A stretch of 64,000 bases of DNA, from the NCBI GenBank assembly GCA_937926175.1, contig CALANV010000037.1, forward strand, positions 248,001 to 312,000, written 5' to 3'. A program made the translations under genes and the position numbers. The notes beneath the pieces are model-generated. The model had not been told where the DNA came from. It ran no database searches and was given only the letters and a program-made list of their open reading frames with translations. Below, piece after piece: positions 7,558-15,063 of the stretch. Position 1 is the stretch's first letter. The number at the start of each line of letters is the position of its first letter. This stretch comes from an uncultured Rhodospirillales bacterium. GTDB taxonomy: Bacteria; Pseudomonadota; Alphaproteobacteria; CACIAM-22H2.

Positions 7558-10413
7558 CTACGCGCTCTTGCGCGCGCGTTGACCGTTGCGTGCCAGATAG
7601 GGCGCGAGATACCGCCCCGTGTAGCTCTCCCGCACCTTGACGATGTCCTCGGGCGTGCCCGTCGCGACGATCTGGCCGCCGCGGTGGCCGCCTTCGGGGC
7701 CAAGGTCGATGATCCAGTCGGCCGTCTTGATGACTTCGAGATTGTGCTCGATGACGACGACCGTGTTGCCGGCGTCGACCAGCGCATGGAGAACTTCGAG
7801 CAGCTTGCGCACGTCCTCGAAGTGGAGGCCGGTCGTCGGTTCGTCGAGGATGTAGAGCGTCCGCCCCGTCGCCCGGCGCGACAGCTCCTTGGCGAGTTTC
7901 ACGCGCTGCGCCTCGCCGCCTGACAGCGTCGTCGCCTGCTGGCCGATCTTGATGTAGCCGAGGCCGACGCGCTGCAGCGTGACGAGCTTCTCGCGGATCG
8001 ACGGCACGGCCTTGAAGAATTCGGCCCCCTCGTCGACGGTCATCTCGAGCACGTCGGCGATCGACTTGTCCTTGAACTTCACCTCCAGCGTCTCGCGGTT
8101 GTAGCGCTTGCCGTGGCACGCGTCGCAGGTCACGTAGACGTCGGGCAGGAAGTGCATCTCGATCTTGATGACGCCGTCGCCCTGGCAGGCCTCGCAGCGG
8201 CCACCCTTGACGTTGAACGAGAACCGGCCGGGCTTGTAGCCGCGTGCCTGCGCCTCGGGAAGCCCTGCGAACCAGTCGCGGATCGGTGTGAACGCGCCCG
8301 TGTACGTGGCCGGGTTCGAGCGCGGCGTGCGCCCGATCGGCGACTGGTCGATGTCGATGATCTTGTCGAGATACTCGAGGCCGTCGATGCCGTCATGCTC
8401 GCCCGGCGTCTCACGAGCGCCGTAGAGGTGGCGCGCCACCGCCTTGTAGAGCGTATCGATCACCAGCGTCGACTTGCCGCCGCCCGACACGCCGGTGACG
8501 CAGGTCAGCGTGCCGAGCGGAATCTCCACCGTGATGTTCTTGAGGTTGTTGGCCCGCGCCCCGCGCACGCGCAGGCGCTGCTTCGGATGGCCCGGTCGCC
8601 GGGTCTTCGGCACCGGAATCTGCTTGAATCCCGTCAGGTACTGTCCGGTGAGGCTGGCGGGATTGCGCTGCACCTCCTCGGGCGTTCCGGCGGCGACGAC
8701 CTTGCCGCCGTGGATGCCAGCCCCAGGCCCCATGTCGATCAGATAGTCGGCCTCGCGGATGGCTTCCTCGTCATGCTCCACGACCAGCACGGTGTTGCCG
8801 AGATCGCGCAGCCGTTTGAGCGTGGCGAGAAGTCGCGAATTGTCGCGTTGGTGCAGGCCGATCGACGGCTCGTCGAGCACGTAGAGCACGCCGGTGAGGC
8901 CCGAGCCGATCTGCGAGGCAAGCCGTATGCGCTGGCTCTCGCCGCCCGAGAGCGTGGCCGACGCGCGCGCGAGCGTCAGGTAGTCGAGCCCGACGTTCAT
9001 CAGAAAGCCGAGCCGCTCGTTGATTTCCTTCAGGATGCGGCCGGCGATCTCCCGCTGCTTGGGCGACAGCGAGTCGCCGAGGTTCTTGAACCAGGCGGCG
9101 GCCTGATCGACCGACATCTGCGCTACCTCGCCGATGTGCAGGCCGTTGATCTTGACCGCGAGCGCCTCGGGCTTCAGCCGGTGCCCGCCGCAGGCCTCGC
9201 ACGGCTTCGACGACTGATAGCGCTCAAGTTCCTCGCGCACCCATGCGCTGTCGGTCTCCCGCCAGCGGCGCTCGAGGTTCGGGATCACCCCCTCAAACGG
9301 CTTCCTGGTCTGATACTCGCGCAGGCCGTCGGAATACGACATCGTCACCGGCTCGTCGCCGGTGCCGTACAGGATGGCCCGCTGCACCTCCTTCTTCAGG
9401 TCCTTGAAGGGCGTCGTGGTGGAAACCTTGAAGTGGCGCGCGAGGCTGTCGAGCGTCTGGTCGTAGTAGGGCGACGACAGGTTCGCCCACGGGGCGATGG
9501 CGCCGTCGCGCAGGCTGAGCGTGCGGTCTGGCACGACGAGGTCGGGATCGAAGTAGAGCTTGACGCCGAGCCCATCGCAGGCAGGGCACGCCCCGAACGG
9601 ATTGTTGAACGAGAACAGGCGCGGCTCGATCTCGTCGATCGTGAAGCCGGAGACGGGGCAGGCGAACTTGGCGGAGAACACGGTGCGCTCGCCGGTGTCC
9701 GCATTCTCGGCGTAGAGGATGCCGTCGGCGAGCGACAGCGCCGTTTCGATCGAGTCCGCAAGACGGTTGCCGAGATCCGGCCGTACGACGACGCGGTCGA
9801 CGACGACCTCGATGTCGTGCTTGAGCTTCTTGTTGAGCGCCGGCACCTGGTCGATCTCGTACAGCTTGCCGTCGACCTTCACGCGCTGGAAGCCGCGCTT
9901 CTGCAGGTCTTGCAGCTCCTTGCGGTATTCGCCCTTGCGGCCGCGGATGATCGGCGCCAGCAGATAGAGGCGCGTGCCTTCCTTCATCGCCAGTATGCGA
10001 TCGACCATCTGCGACACGGTCTGGCTTTCGATCGGCAGGCCGGTCGCCGGCGAGTAGGGTACGCCGATGCGGGCATAGAGCAGGCGGAGATAGTCGTAGA
10101 TCTCCGTCACGGTGCCGACGGTCGAGCGCGGGTTCTTCGACGTCGTCTTCTGTTCGATCGAGATGGCCGGCGACAGGCCTTCGATCGAATCGACGTCGGG
10201 CTTCTGCATCAGCTCAAGGAACTGCCGGGCATAGGCCGACAGGCTTTCGACATAGCGCCGCTGCCCCTCGGCATAGATGGTGTCGAAGGCGAGCGACGAC
10301 TTGCCCGAGCCCGAAACGCCAGTGAGCACGACGAGACTGTCGCGCGGCAGCTCGACGTCAATGTTTTTCAGATTGTGCTCGCGCGCACCGCGGACGACGA
10401 TTTTCGACTGCAT
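7558..10413 (-). CDS. uvrA: Excinuclease ABC subunit A (UvrA)
   Basis: A 951-aa ABC-type DNA damage sensor of nucleotide excision repair; it works as a dimer with UvrB. Seen in order: Walker A GVSGSGKSSLAF near the N-terminus; zinc-binding pairs CPVSG with CPACDGLG, and CEACGGHR; the first ABC signature LSGGESQRIRLA; the second Walker A GVSGGGKSTLV; the zinc motif CEACQGDG with CDACHGKR; and the second signature LSGGEAQRVKLA. The start is ATG 10413 (MQSKIVVRGAREHNLKNI), the standard UvrA beginning; upstream in-frame codons are leader. An SOS box lies 164 bases upstream in the region shared with ssb, which predicts LexA control. Confidence 0.97.
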   Translation of the reverse strand: MQSKIVVRGAREHNLKNIDVELPRDSLVVLTGVSGSGKSSLAFDTIYAEGQRRYVESLSAYARQFLELMQKPDVDSIEGLSPAISIEQKTTSKNPRSTVGTVTEIYDYLRLLYARIGVPYSPATGLPIESQTVSQMVDRILAMKEGTRLYLLAPIIRGRKGEYRKELQDLQKRGFQRVKVDGKLYEIDQVPALNKKLKHDIEVVVDRVVVRPDLGNRLADSIETALSLADGILYAENADTGERTVFSAKFACPVSGFTIDEIEPRLFSFNNPFGACPACDGLGVKLYFDPDLVVPDRTLSLRDGAIAPWANLSSPYYDQTLDSLARHFKVSTTTPFKDLKKEVQRAILYGTGDEPVTMSYSDGLREYQTRKPFEGVIPNLERRWRETDSAWVREELERYQSSKPCEACGGHRLKPEALAVKINGLHIGEVAQMSVDQAAAWFKNLGDSLSPKQREIAGRILKEINERLGFLMNVGLDYLTLARASATLSGGESQRIRLASQIGSGLTGVLYVLDEPSIGLHQRDNSRLLATLKRLRDLGNTVLVVEHDEEAIREADYLIDMGPGAGIHGGKVVAAGTPEEVQRNPASLTGQYLTGFKQIPVPKTRRPGHPKQRLRVRGARANNLKNITVEIPLGTLTCVTGVSGGGKSTLVIDTLYKAVARHLYGARETPGEHDGIDGLEYLDKIIDIDQSPIGRTPRSNPATYTGAFTPIRDWFAGLPEAQARGYKPGRFSFNVKGGRCEACQGDGVIKIEMHFLPDVYVTCDACHGKRYNRETLEVKFKDKSIADVLEMTVDEGAEFFKAVPSIREKLVTLQRVGLGYIKIGQQATTLSGGEAQRVKLAKELSRRATGRTLYILDEPTTGLHFEDVRKLLEVLHALVDAGNTVVVIEHNLEVIKTADWIIDLGPEGGHRGGQIVATGTPEDIVKVRESYTGRYLAPYLARNGQRARKSA

Positions 10414-10556
10414 GCAAGTTCGTGATGGTGAGGGAGATGAGACGGCAGCCCGGCCAGATCTCGAATATAGGGATGACGATCCGCGAACGCGACCCTGCCG
10501 GCGGTCACGGGAACTTACATGTTCCGGCATGGCATGGCGGTATCGTGACGGGGTGC

Positions 10557-10585
10557 TTGACATCCGAATCGAAATAGAACATAAC
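10557..10585 (+). promoter_or_regulatory. Candidate sigma-70-type promoter for ssb
   Basis: TTGACA at 10557-10562 is a perfect -35 box, with a 17-base spacer to CATAAC at 10580-10585 (four of six matches to TATAAT). It would give an ssb leader of about 205 bases. The -10 lies inside the SOS box. Confidence 0.5.
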
Positions 10586-10591
10586 ATGAAC
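10577..10591. promoter_or_regulatory. Alphaproteobacterial LexA (SOS) box
   Basis: GAACATAACATGAAC matches GAAC-N7-GAAC, which on the other strand is GTTC-N7-GTTC, the LexA site of alphaproteobacteria. It sits between divergent uvrA and ssb, both classic SOS genes, and overlaps the putative -10 element of the ssb promoter, a position suited to repression. Confidence 0.8.
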
Positions 10592-10796
10592 AATCGTGAT
10601 CGGAGAAGATCCGATCAAACGCGGCGTCGGGCCGCTCCGATGCCCCCGAAGGAGCGGCTCGGCGTTGGCCCGCCGGCGGGTGGGCATGCGCCGCGGCGGT
10701 CGCGGACGAAGGCAATCGCAGACGAAAGCATTGGTCGGGGGTAGCTTCTCCTGTAGAGTGCGCGCCTCATCGTCGCGTCACTGAGCGAGGGACGTC

Positions 10797-11273
10797 ATGG
10801 CCGGCAGCGTCAACAAGGTCATTCTCATCGGCAATCTGGGCCGCGATCCCGAGATCCGCAGCTTCCAGAACGGCGGGCGGGTCGCCAATCTCTCCATCGC
10901 GACGTCGGAAACGTGGCGCGACAAGGCCTCCGGCGAGCGCAAGGAAAAGACCGAGTGGCACCGCGTCGTCGTGTACAACGACAAGCTCGTCGACGTCATC
11001 GAGCGCTACCTGAAGAAGGGCGCGAAAGTCTACATCGAGGGCCAGCTCGAGACGCGCAAGTGGAGCGACCAGTCGGGTCAGGAACGCTACACGACCGAGG
11101 TCGTGCTTCGCCCGTACCGCGGCGAACTCACCATGCTCGATGGTCGTGGCGGCGGGGCGGGTGCGCCCGATGATTTCGGCGGCATGGACGAGCCGGTGCC
11201 GCAGCCGAGTTATGCCGGTGCGGGAGCCGGGCGGAGCGGCTCCGGTCCGCTCGACGACGACATCCCGTTCTAA
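10797..11273 (+). CDS. ssb: Single-stranded DNA-binding protein
   Basis: A 158-aa tetrameric SSB that coats single-stranded DNA in replication, recombination and repair. The N-terminal OB fold (about 1-112) begins MAGSVNKVILIGNLGRDPE and contains TEWHRVVVYNDKL and KKGAKVYIEGQLETRKW. A Gly/Pro-rich linker follows, ending in the acidic tip DDDIPF that binds partner proteins. Length and layout are standard. It is divergent from uvrA and shares an SOS box with it. Confidence 0.97.
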   Translation: MAGSVNKVILIGNLGRDPEIRSFQNGGRVANLSIATSETWRDKASGERKEKTEWHRVVVYNDKLVDVIERYLKKGAKVYIEGQLETRKWSDQSGQERYTTEVVLRPYRGELTMLDGRGGGAGAPDDFGGMDEPVPQPSYAGAGAGRSGSGPLDDDIPF

Positions 11274-11315
11274 GGGCCGCATCGCGCCCGCTGCGGGCAA
11301 CCGGTCTTTCCAGTC

Positions 11316-12440
11316 GTGGAGCGCGCGGACGTCATCGTCATCGGCGGTGGCATCGCCGGCGCGTCGGCGGCCTATGTCCTGTCCGCGACGTGCCGCGTGG
11401 TCGTCCTCGAGCGCGAGTCGCAACCCGGCTATCACGCAACCGGCCGCTCGGCGGCGCTGTTCACCGAGACCTACGGCAACGAGACCATTCGGGCGCTGAC
11501 GAAGGCGAGCCGGGCATTCCTGGCTGCCACGCCACAGGGATTCGCCGAGGTGCCGCTGCTCGCGCCGCGCGGTTCGCTCGTCATCGCCCGTGCCGATCAG
11601 CGGGCCGCGTTCGAGGCCGCGTTCGAAGCGGCGCGTCGGCTCGTCCCGTCGGTCGTCAGGATCGGCGCCGAGGTGGCGCGCACCCGCGTTCCGGCGCTGC
11701 GGACCGGCTACGTCGCCGACGCGTTCCTGGAGCCGGCGGCGATGGACATCGACGTCCATGCGCTGCATCACGGTTTTCTGCGGGGATTGCGCGCCCGCGG
11801 CGGACGGCTCGTCACCGACGCGGAAGTGCTCGGCATTACGCGCATCGGCCGCGACTGGCGGGTCGAGACCCGCGCCGGCGCGTATAAGGCGGCGATCGTC
11901 GTAAATGCTGCCGGTGCGTGGGTCGATGCAATCGCACGGCTGGCCGGGGTCGCGCCGATCGGCCTCGTACCCAAGCGTCGCACGGCGGTCACCTTCGATG
12001 TGCCAGCATTCGATTTGCGCGACTGGCCGATGGTCGTCGACGTCGACGAGCGGTTCTATTTCAAGCCGGATGCCGGGCGCCTGCTGGCGTCGCCGGCCGA
12101 TGAGACGCCCGTCGAGCCGTGCGACGTGCAGCCGGAGGAACTCGACATCGCCGTTCTGGTCGACCGGCTGGAACAGGCGACGACACTGCACGTCGCGCGG
12201 ATCGCGGCGAAATGGGCGGGCTTGCGCACCTTCGTCGCGGACAAGACGCCCGTCGTCGGGTTCGAGCCGACGGCCGAAGGGTTCTTCTGGCTCGCAGGTC
12301 AGGGCGGTTACGGCATCCAGACCTCGCCCGCCATGGCGCGCATTGCCGCCCATCTGATCGACGGCAAGGAGCTGCCGGCCGAGGTGACCGACCTTGGCGT
12401 CACCGGAGCGGCGTTGAGCCCTGCGCGGTTCCGCACCTGA
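11316..12440 (+). CDS. FAD-dependent oxidoreductase (DAO / glycine-D-amino acid oxidase family)
   Basis: 374 aa, starting at GTG 11316 (MERADVIVIGGGIAGASAAY). The N-terminal Rossmann motif GGGIAGAS binds FAD. A GRSAALFTETYG stretch follows, where these enzymes place the flavin-proximal loop, and the C-terminus has the FAD-contacting FFWLAGQGGYGIQTSPAMA. The family oxidises amines, amino acids or 2-hydroxyacids; the substrate cannot be told from sequence. It sits 42 bases after ssb, and the TauE-like exporter gene follows about 100 bases later; a functional link is not evident. Confidence 0.8.
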   Translation: MERADVIVIGGGIAGASAAYVLSATCRVVVLERESQPGYHATGRSAALFTETYGNETIRALTKASRAFLAATPQGFAEVPLLAPRGSLVIARADQRAAFEAAFEAARRLVPSVVRIGAEVARTRVPALRTGYVADAFLEPAAMDIDVHALHHGFLRGLRARGGRLVTDAEVLGITRIGRDWRVETRAGAYKAAIVVNAAGAWVDAIARLAGVAPIGLVPKRRTAVTFDVPAFDLRDWPMVVDVDERFYFKPDAGRLLASPADETPVEPCDVQPEELDIAVLVDRLEQATTLHVARIAAKWAGLRTFVADKTPVVGFEPTAEGFFWLAGQGGYGIQTSPAMARIAAHLIDGKELPAEVTDLGVTGAALSPARFRT

Positions 12441-12541
12441 GGTGGCGGCCGATGCGGCGTGGTCGCACGGGTGGTTCCGTGTACAATCCGCCGACGGGCG
12501 CGGGCCGCTGTCCGCTGCGCCGCACATCCTTGGGTTCCTGA

Positions 12542-13282
12542 ATGCCGCTCGAGCTCGGCGTCTACGTCTTGATCGGATTCGTGGCGCAGCTCGTCGACGG
12601 CGCGCTCGGGATGGGATTCGGCCTCATCTGCACGTCGGTTCTGCTGACGACCGGCGTGCCGCCCGCGATCGCCAGCGCGAGCGTACACACGGCCGAGATC
12701 GCCACGACCGGCGTCGCCGGGCTGTCGCATCTCTGGCACCGCAATATCGATGGCGTCCTGTTCCGGTGGCTCGCCATGGCCGGCATCGCCGGCGGCGTGC
12801 TGGGCGCCTATGTGCTGACCGAGCTGCCCGAGGCCATCGTGCGGCCGTTGGTCACGGCCTATCTCGTGGCGATGGCGTTGATGATCTTCGTGCGCGTGTG
12901 GCGGGGACAGCGTCGCGAGGTGTCGCGCAAGGGCGTGGTGCCGCTGGGGGCCGCCGGCGGGTTTCTGGACGCGGTCGGCGGCGGCGGGTGGGGACCGATC
13001 GTCACTTCGACACTGATCGCGCGCGGCGACAGCCCTCGGTACAGCATCGGCTCAGTCACCGCGGCCGAGTTCTTCGTCACACTCAGCATTTCGGTCACGT
13101 TTTTGCTCCGGCTCGACCTGAGCTATCACTGGATCGTGGGCGGTCTCGTTCTGGGTGGGGCCGTCGCGGCCCCGTTCGCCGGTTATGTCAGCCGCCGTCT
13201 GCCGCCGCGGATGCTGATGGCGCTCGTCGGCGCGACCGTCCTGACGATAAGTGCCGTGAACCTCGTGCGCTGGCTCGCCTGA
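12542..13282 (+). CDS. TauE/SafE family anion exporter-like membrane protein
   Basis: A 246-aa polytopic inner-membrane protein with about seven to eight hydrophobic segments. The two-repeat pattern of the TauE/SafE (DUF81) family is visible: FVAQLVDGALGMGFGLICTS in the first half and GFLDAVGGGGWGPIVTSTLI in the second, each with the G-x-x-D-x-x-x-G-x-G core. Family members export sulfite, sulfoacetate or other organosulfur anions, or move them proton-coupled. Given the Sox operon about 8 kb away, a sulfur anion is possible, but this is inference. It converges on the SDR gene, with a seven-base gap. Confidence 0.85.
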   Translation: MPLELGVYVLIGFVAQLVDGALGMGFGLICTSVLLTTGVPPAIASASVHTAEIATTGVAGLSHLWHRNIDGVLFRWLAMAGIAGGVLGAYVLTELPEAIVRPLVTAYLVAMALMIFVRVWRGQRREVSRKGVVPLGAAGGFLDAVGGGGWGPIVTSTLIARGDSPRYSIGSVTAAEFFVTLSISVTFLLRLDLSYHWIVGGLVLGGAVAAPFAGYVSRRLPPRMLMALVGATVLTISAVNLVRWLA

Positions 13283-13289
13283 CGCGCGA

Positions 13290-14129
13290 TCAGCCGTTGT
13301 CCTCGAAGCCCGGATACAGCGTCATGCCGCCGTCGACATAGAGCGTCGCGCCGGTAATGTAGTCGGCTTCGTCGGACGCGAGCCAGACGGCGGCGGCCGC
13401 GACGTCCTCGACGACGCCGATGCGGCCGTAGAGGATGAGTTCCAGAAGCTTCGCCTCGGCCTCGGGCGCCGCCCATGCGTCGCGGTTGATCCGTGTCCTG
13501 ATCGCGCCCGGCGCGATGCTGTTCACACGGATCCGGTGTCGCGCCACTTCCTGGGCCAGGCTCTTCATCATCAGCATGAGGCCGCCCTTCGAGGCGGCGT
13601 AGTTCACGTGCCCCGCCCATGGGATGACGTCGTGGACCGAACTGATGCAGATGATCTTGCCGGCCGCACGCGAAACCTGCGGATCGATGCCACGGCGCAG
13701 GAATTCGCGAACGGCGGCGCGTGCGCACAGGAACTGTCCGGTCAGGTTCACGCCGATGACGGTGTTCCATTGCTCCAGGGTCATTTCAGGGAATGGTGCA
13801 TCGCGCTGGAGACCGGCATTGCCGACGAGGATGTCGAGCGTGCCGAGGCGCTCGATCGTCTCGGCGAACATGCGCTCGACCTCGGCTTCGCGGCTGACGT
13901 CGGCCTTGACGGTGAAGGCCTTGCCGCCGCGCCGGTCGATCTCTTCGACGACGGCGTCGCCCGCCGCCGGGTCGCCGCGATAGTTCACGGTGACCGTGGC
14001 GCCCGCAGTGGCCATCGCGACCGCGATGGCGCGACCAATCCCGGACGTGGCGCCGGTCACGAGCGCCCGCTGCCCGGCGAGAAGGGGACGGGTGCGGGCG
14101 GCGGAAAAGGGCTCGACGTCGTTCGGCAT
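13290..14129 (-). CDS. Short-chain dehydrogenase/reductase (glucose 1-dehydrogenase-like)
   Basis: A 279-aa classical SDR. The NAD(P)-binding motif is VTGATSGIGRAIA, followed by NAG in LVGNAGLQRD. The catalytic Ser is in CISSVHD and the Tyr-Lys pair in NYAASKGGL; the C-terminus ends in GATLYVDGGMTLYPGF. The overall pattern resembles glucose 1-dehydrogenases and 3-oxoacyl reductases; substrate unassigned. The start is ATG 14129 (MPNDVEPF), behind a clear AAGGAG ribosome site. In-frame codons further upstream run through the gap and were rejected. Confidence 0.88.
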   Translation of the reverse strand: MPNDVEPFSAARTRPLLAGQRALVTGATSGIGRAIAVAMATAGATVTVNYRGDPAAGDAVVEEIDRRGGKAFTVKADVSREAEVERMFAETIERLGTLDILVGNAGLQRDAPFPEMTLEQWNTVIGVNLTGQFLCARAAVREFLRRGIDPQVSRAAGKIICISSVHDVIPWAGHVNYAASKGGLMLMMKSLAQEVARHRIRVNSIAPGAIRTRINRDAWAAPEAEAKLLELILYGRIGVVEDVAAAAVWLASDEADYITGATLYVDGGMTLYPGFEDNG

Positions 14130-14344
14130 CGGCGCTCCTTCGTCTCGGGCGGGCAGGGGCGATGAGGATCGCGGGACCTGTCTCAGGATATCGGCCGGTG
14201 CGCAGGACAGGTTCCGTTCGGCGCTTCCGGTCGAAACGCCGAGGTTGAACGCGGCCGTCCGACGGAACCGGCGCGCGAGGCGACCGTTGACCGCGGTTGA
14301 GCGGCGTCGCTTCGACGTCCCCGGCAAGCCGTGAGGTAGGCCTC

Positions 14345-14773
14345 ATGCAAACCCGTTATTTCGCCTTGATCTTCGGCATCGTGTATCTGATCGTCGGAGT
14401 CGCGGGGTTCATTCCCGGGCTCCTCGTCCGGTCGCCGGACCTTCCGCCCATCGCCGTCGACAGCCTCTACGGGCGGCTGCTCGGGCTGTTTCCGGTCAAT
14501 ATCCTGCATAACGTCGTGCATCTCGGGCTCGGCGCCTGGGGCGTCGCCGCGTGGCGGAGCTACAGCGGGGCCAGAGGATATGCACGCGGTGTTGCGATCA
14601 TTTACGGCGTGCTGACCCTGATCGGCCTCATTCCCGCGACGAATACGTTGTTCGGGCTCGTGCCGTTGTTCGGGCACGACCTTTGGCTGCACGCCCTGTC
14701 GGCGCTCATCGCCGCCTATTTCGGTTGGGTGGCGGCGCCCGAAACGGTGACCGAGACGACGATGCGCCGCTGA
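14345..14773 (+). CDS. DUF4383-like small membrane protein
   Basis: 142 aa with four hydrophobic segments: FALIFGIVYLIVGVAGFIPG, a central NILHNVVHLGLGAWGVAAW, GVAIIYGVLTLIGLIPA and a C-terminal LHALSALIAAYFGWVA. The NxxHNxVHLxxG motif and the FGLVPLFGHDLWLHALSA segment are typical of DUF4383 proteins, whose function is unknown. The start is ATG 14345, with GAGG ahead. A hairpin with a short T tract follows the stop. Confidence 0.75.
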   Translation: MQTRYFALIFGIVYLIVGVAGFIPGLLVRSPDLPPIAVDSLYGRLLGLFPVNILHNVVHLGLGAWGVAAWRSYSGARGYARGVAIIYGVLTLIGLIPATNTLFGLVPLFGHDLWLHALSALIAAYFGWVAAPETVTETTMRR

Positions 14774-14827
14774 GCGTCGCAGCGTGTCGCGGTCGGCATC
14801 GGCCGCAGCACCGCTTCAGTCAGTAGC

Positions 14828-14872
14828 GACAGAAGAGGCCCGCCCGGACAGCCTGGCGGGTCGTCTGTTTTG
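14828..14872 (+). terminator. Possible intrinsic terminator after the DUF4383-like gene
   Basis: CCCGCC (14840-14845) pairs with GGCGGG (14855-14860), flanked by the outer pair ACAGA/TCTGT, and is followed by a TTTT run. The T tract is short, so efficiency is uncertain. It would insulate gyrA from upstream transcription. Confidence 0.45.
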
Positions 14873-14975
14873 GGCTTGGCCGTGACGGGGCGTGGCTCGG
14901 CCGTTGTACCGGTTCACTGCAATTTCAGGCTGCGTGAGACGGCACGGAATCGCCGCCGCGACGTGCCCGAAACCA

Positions 14976-15004
14976 TTGTTCGCACCTGCGGAAAATACTA
15001 TATT
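14976..15004 (+). promoter_or_regulatory. Candidate gyrA promoter
   Basis: TTGTTC (14976-14981), a 17-base spacer, then TATATT (14999-15004), about 55-60 bases ahead of the gyrA start. It lies in the only AT-rich stretch of the 290-base gap. Confidence 0.5.
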
Positions 15005-15063
15005 TCAGGGCGACAGAGTCGCCGCCGGCCGCGGCCGGTTTCCTCTTAAAAAAGCACACGAAT

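Larger units (their letters stand above)
10414..10796. other. Intergenic control region between divergent uvrA and ssb
   Basis: 383 bases with no credible gene. It holds the SOS box at 10577-10591, an overlapping promoter-like pair for ssb, and a separate short inverted repeat GGAAC-N6-GTTCC at 10510-10525 on the uvrA side. The part next to ssb (10600-10780) is GC-rich leader. Confidence 0.7.

Noticed and set aside
8113..10425. 770-codon open frame antisense to uvrA
   Set aside because: A mirror frame of GC-rich coding DNA; Arg/Ala/Asp-rich, with no family resemblance, and uvrA on the other strand is certain.
10767..12527. 586-codon open frame antisense to ssb and the FAD oxidoreductase
   Set aside because: Shadow frame; no domain, and it spans two real genes on the other strand.
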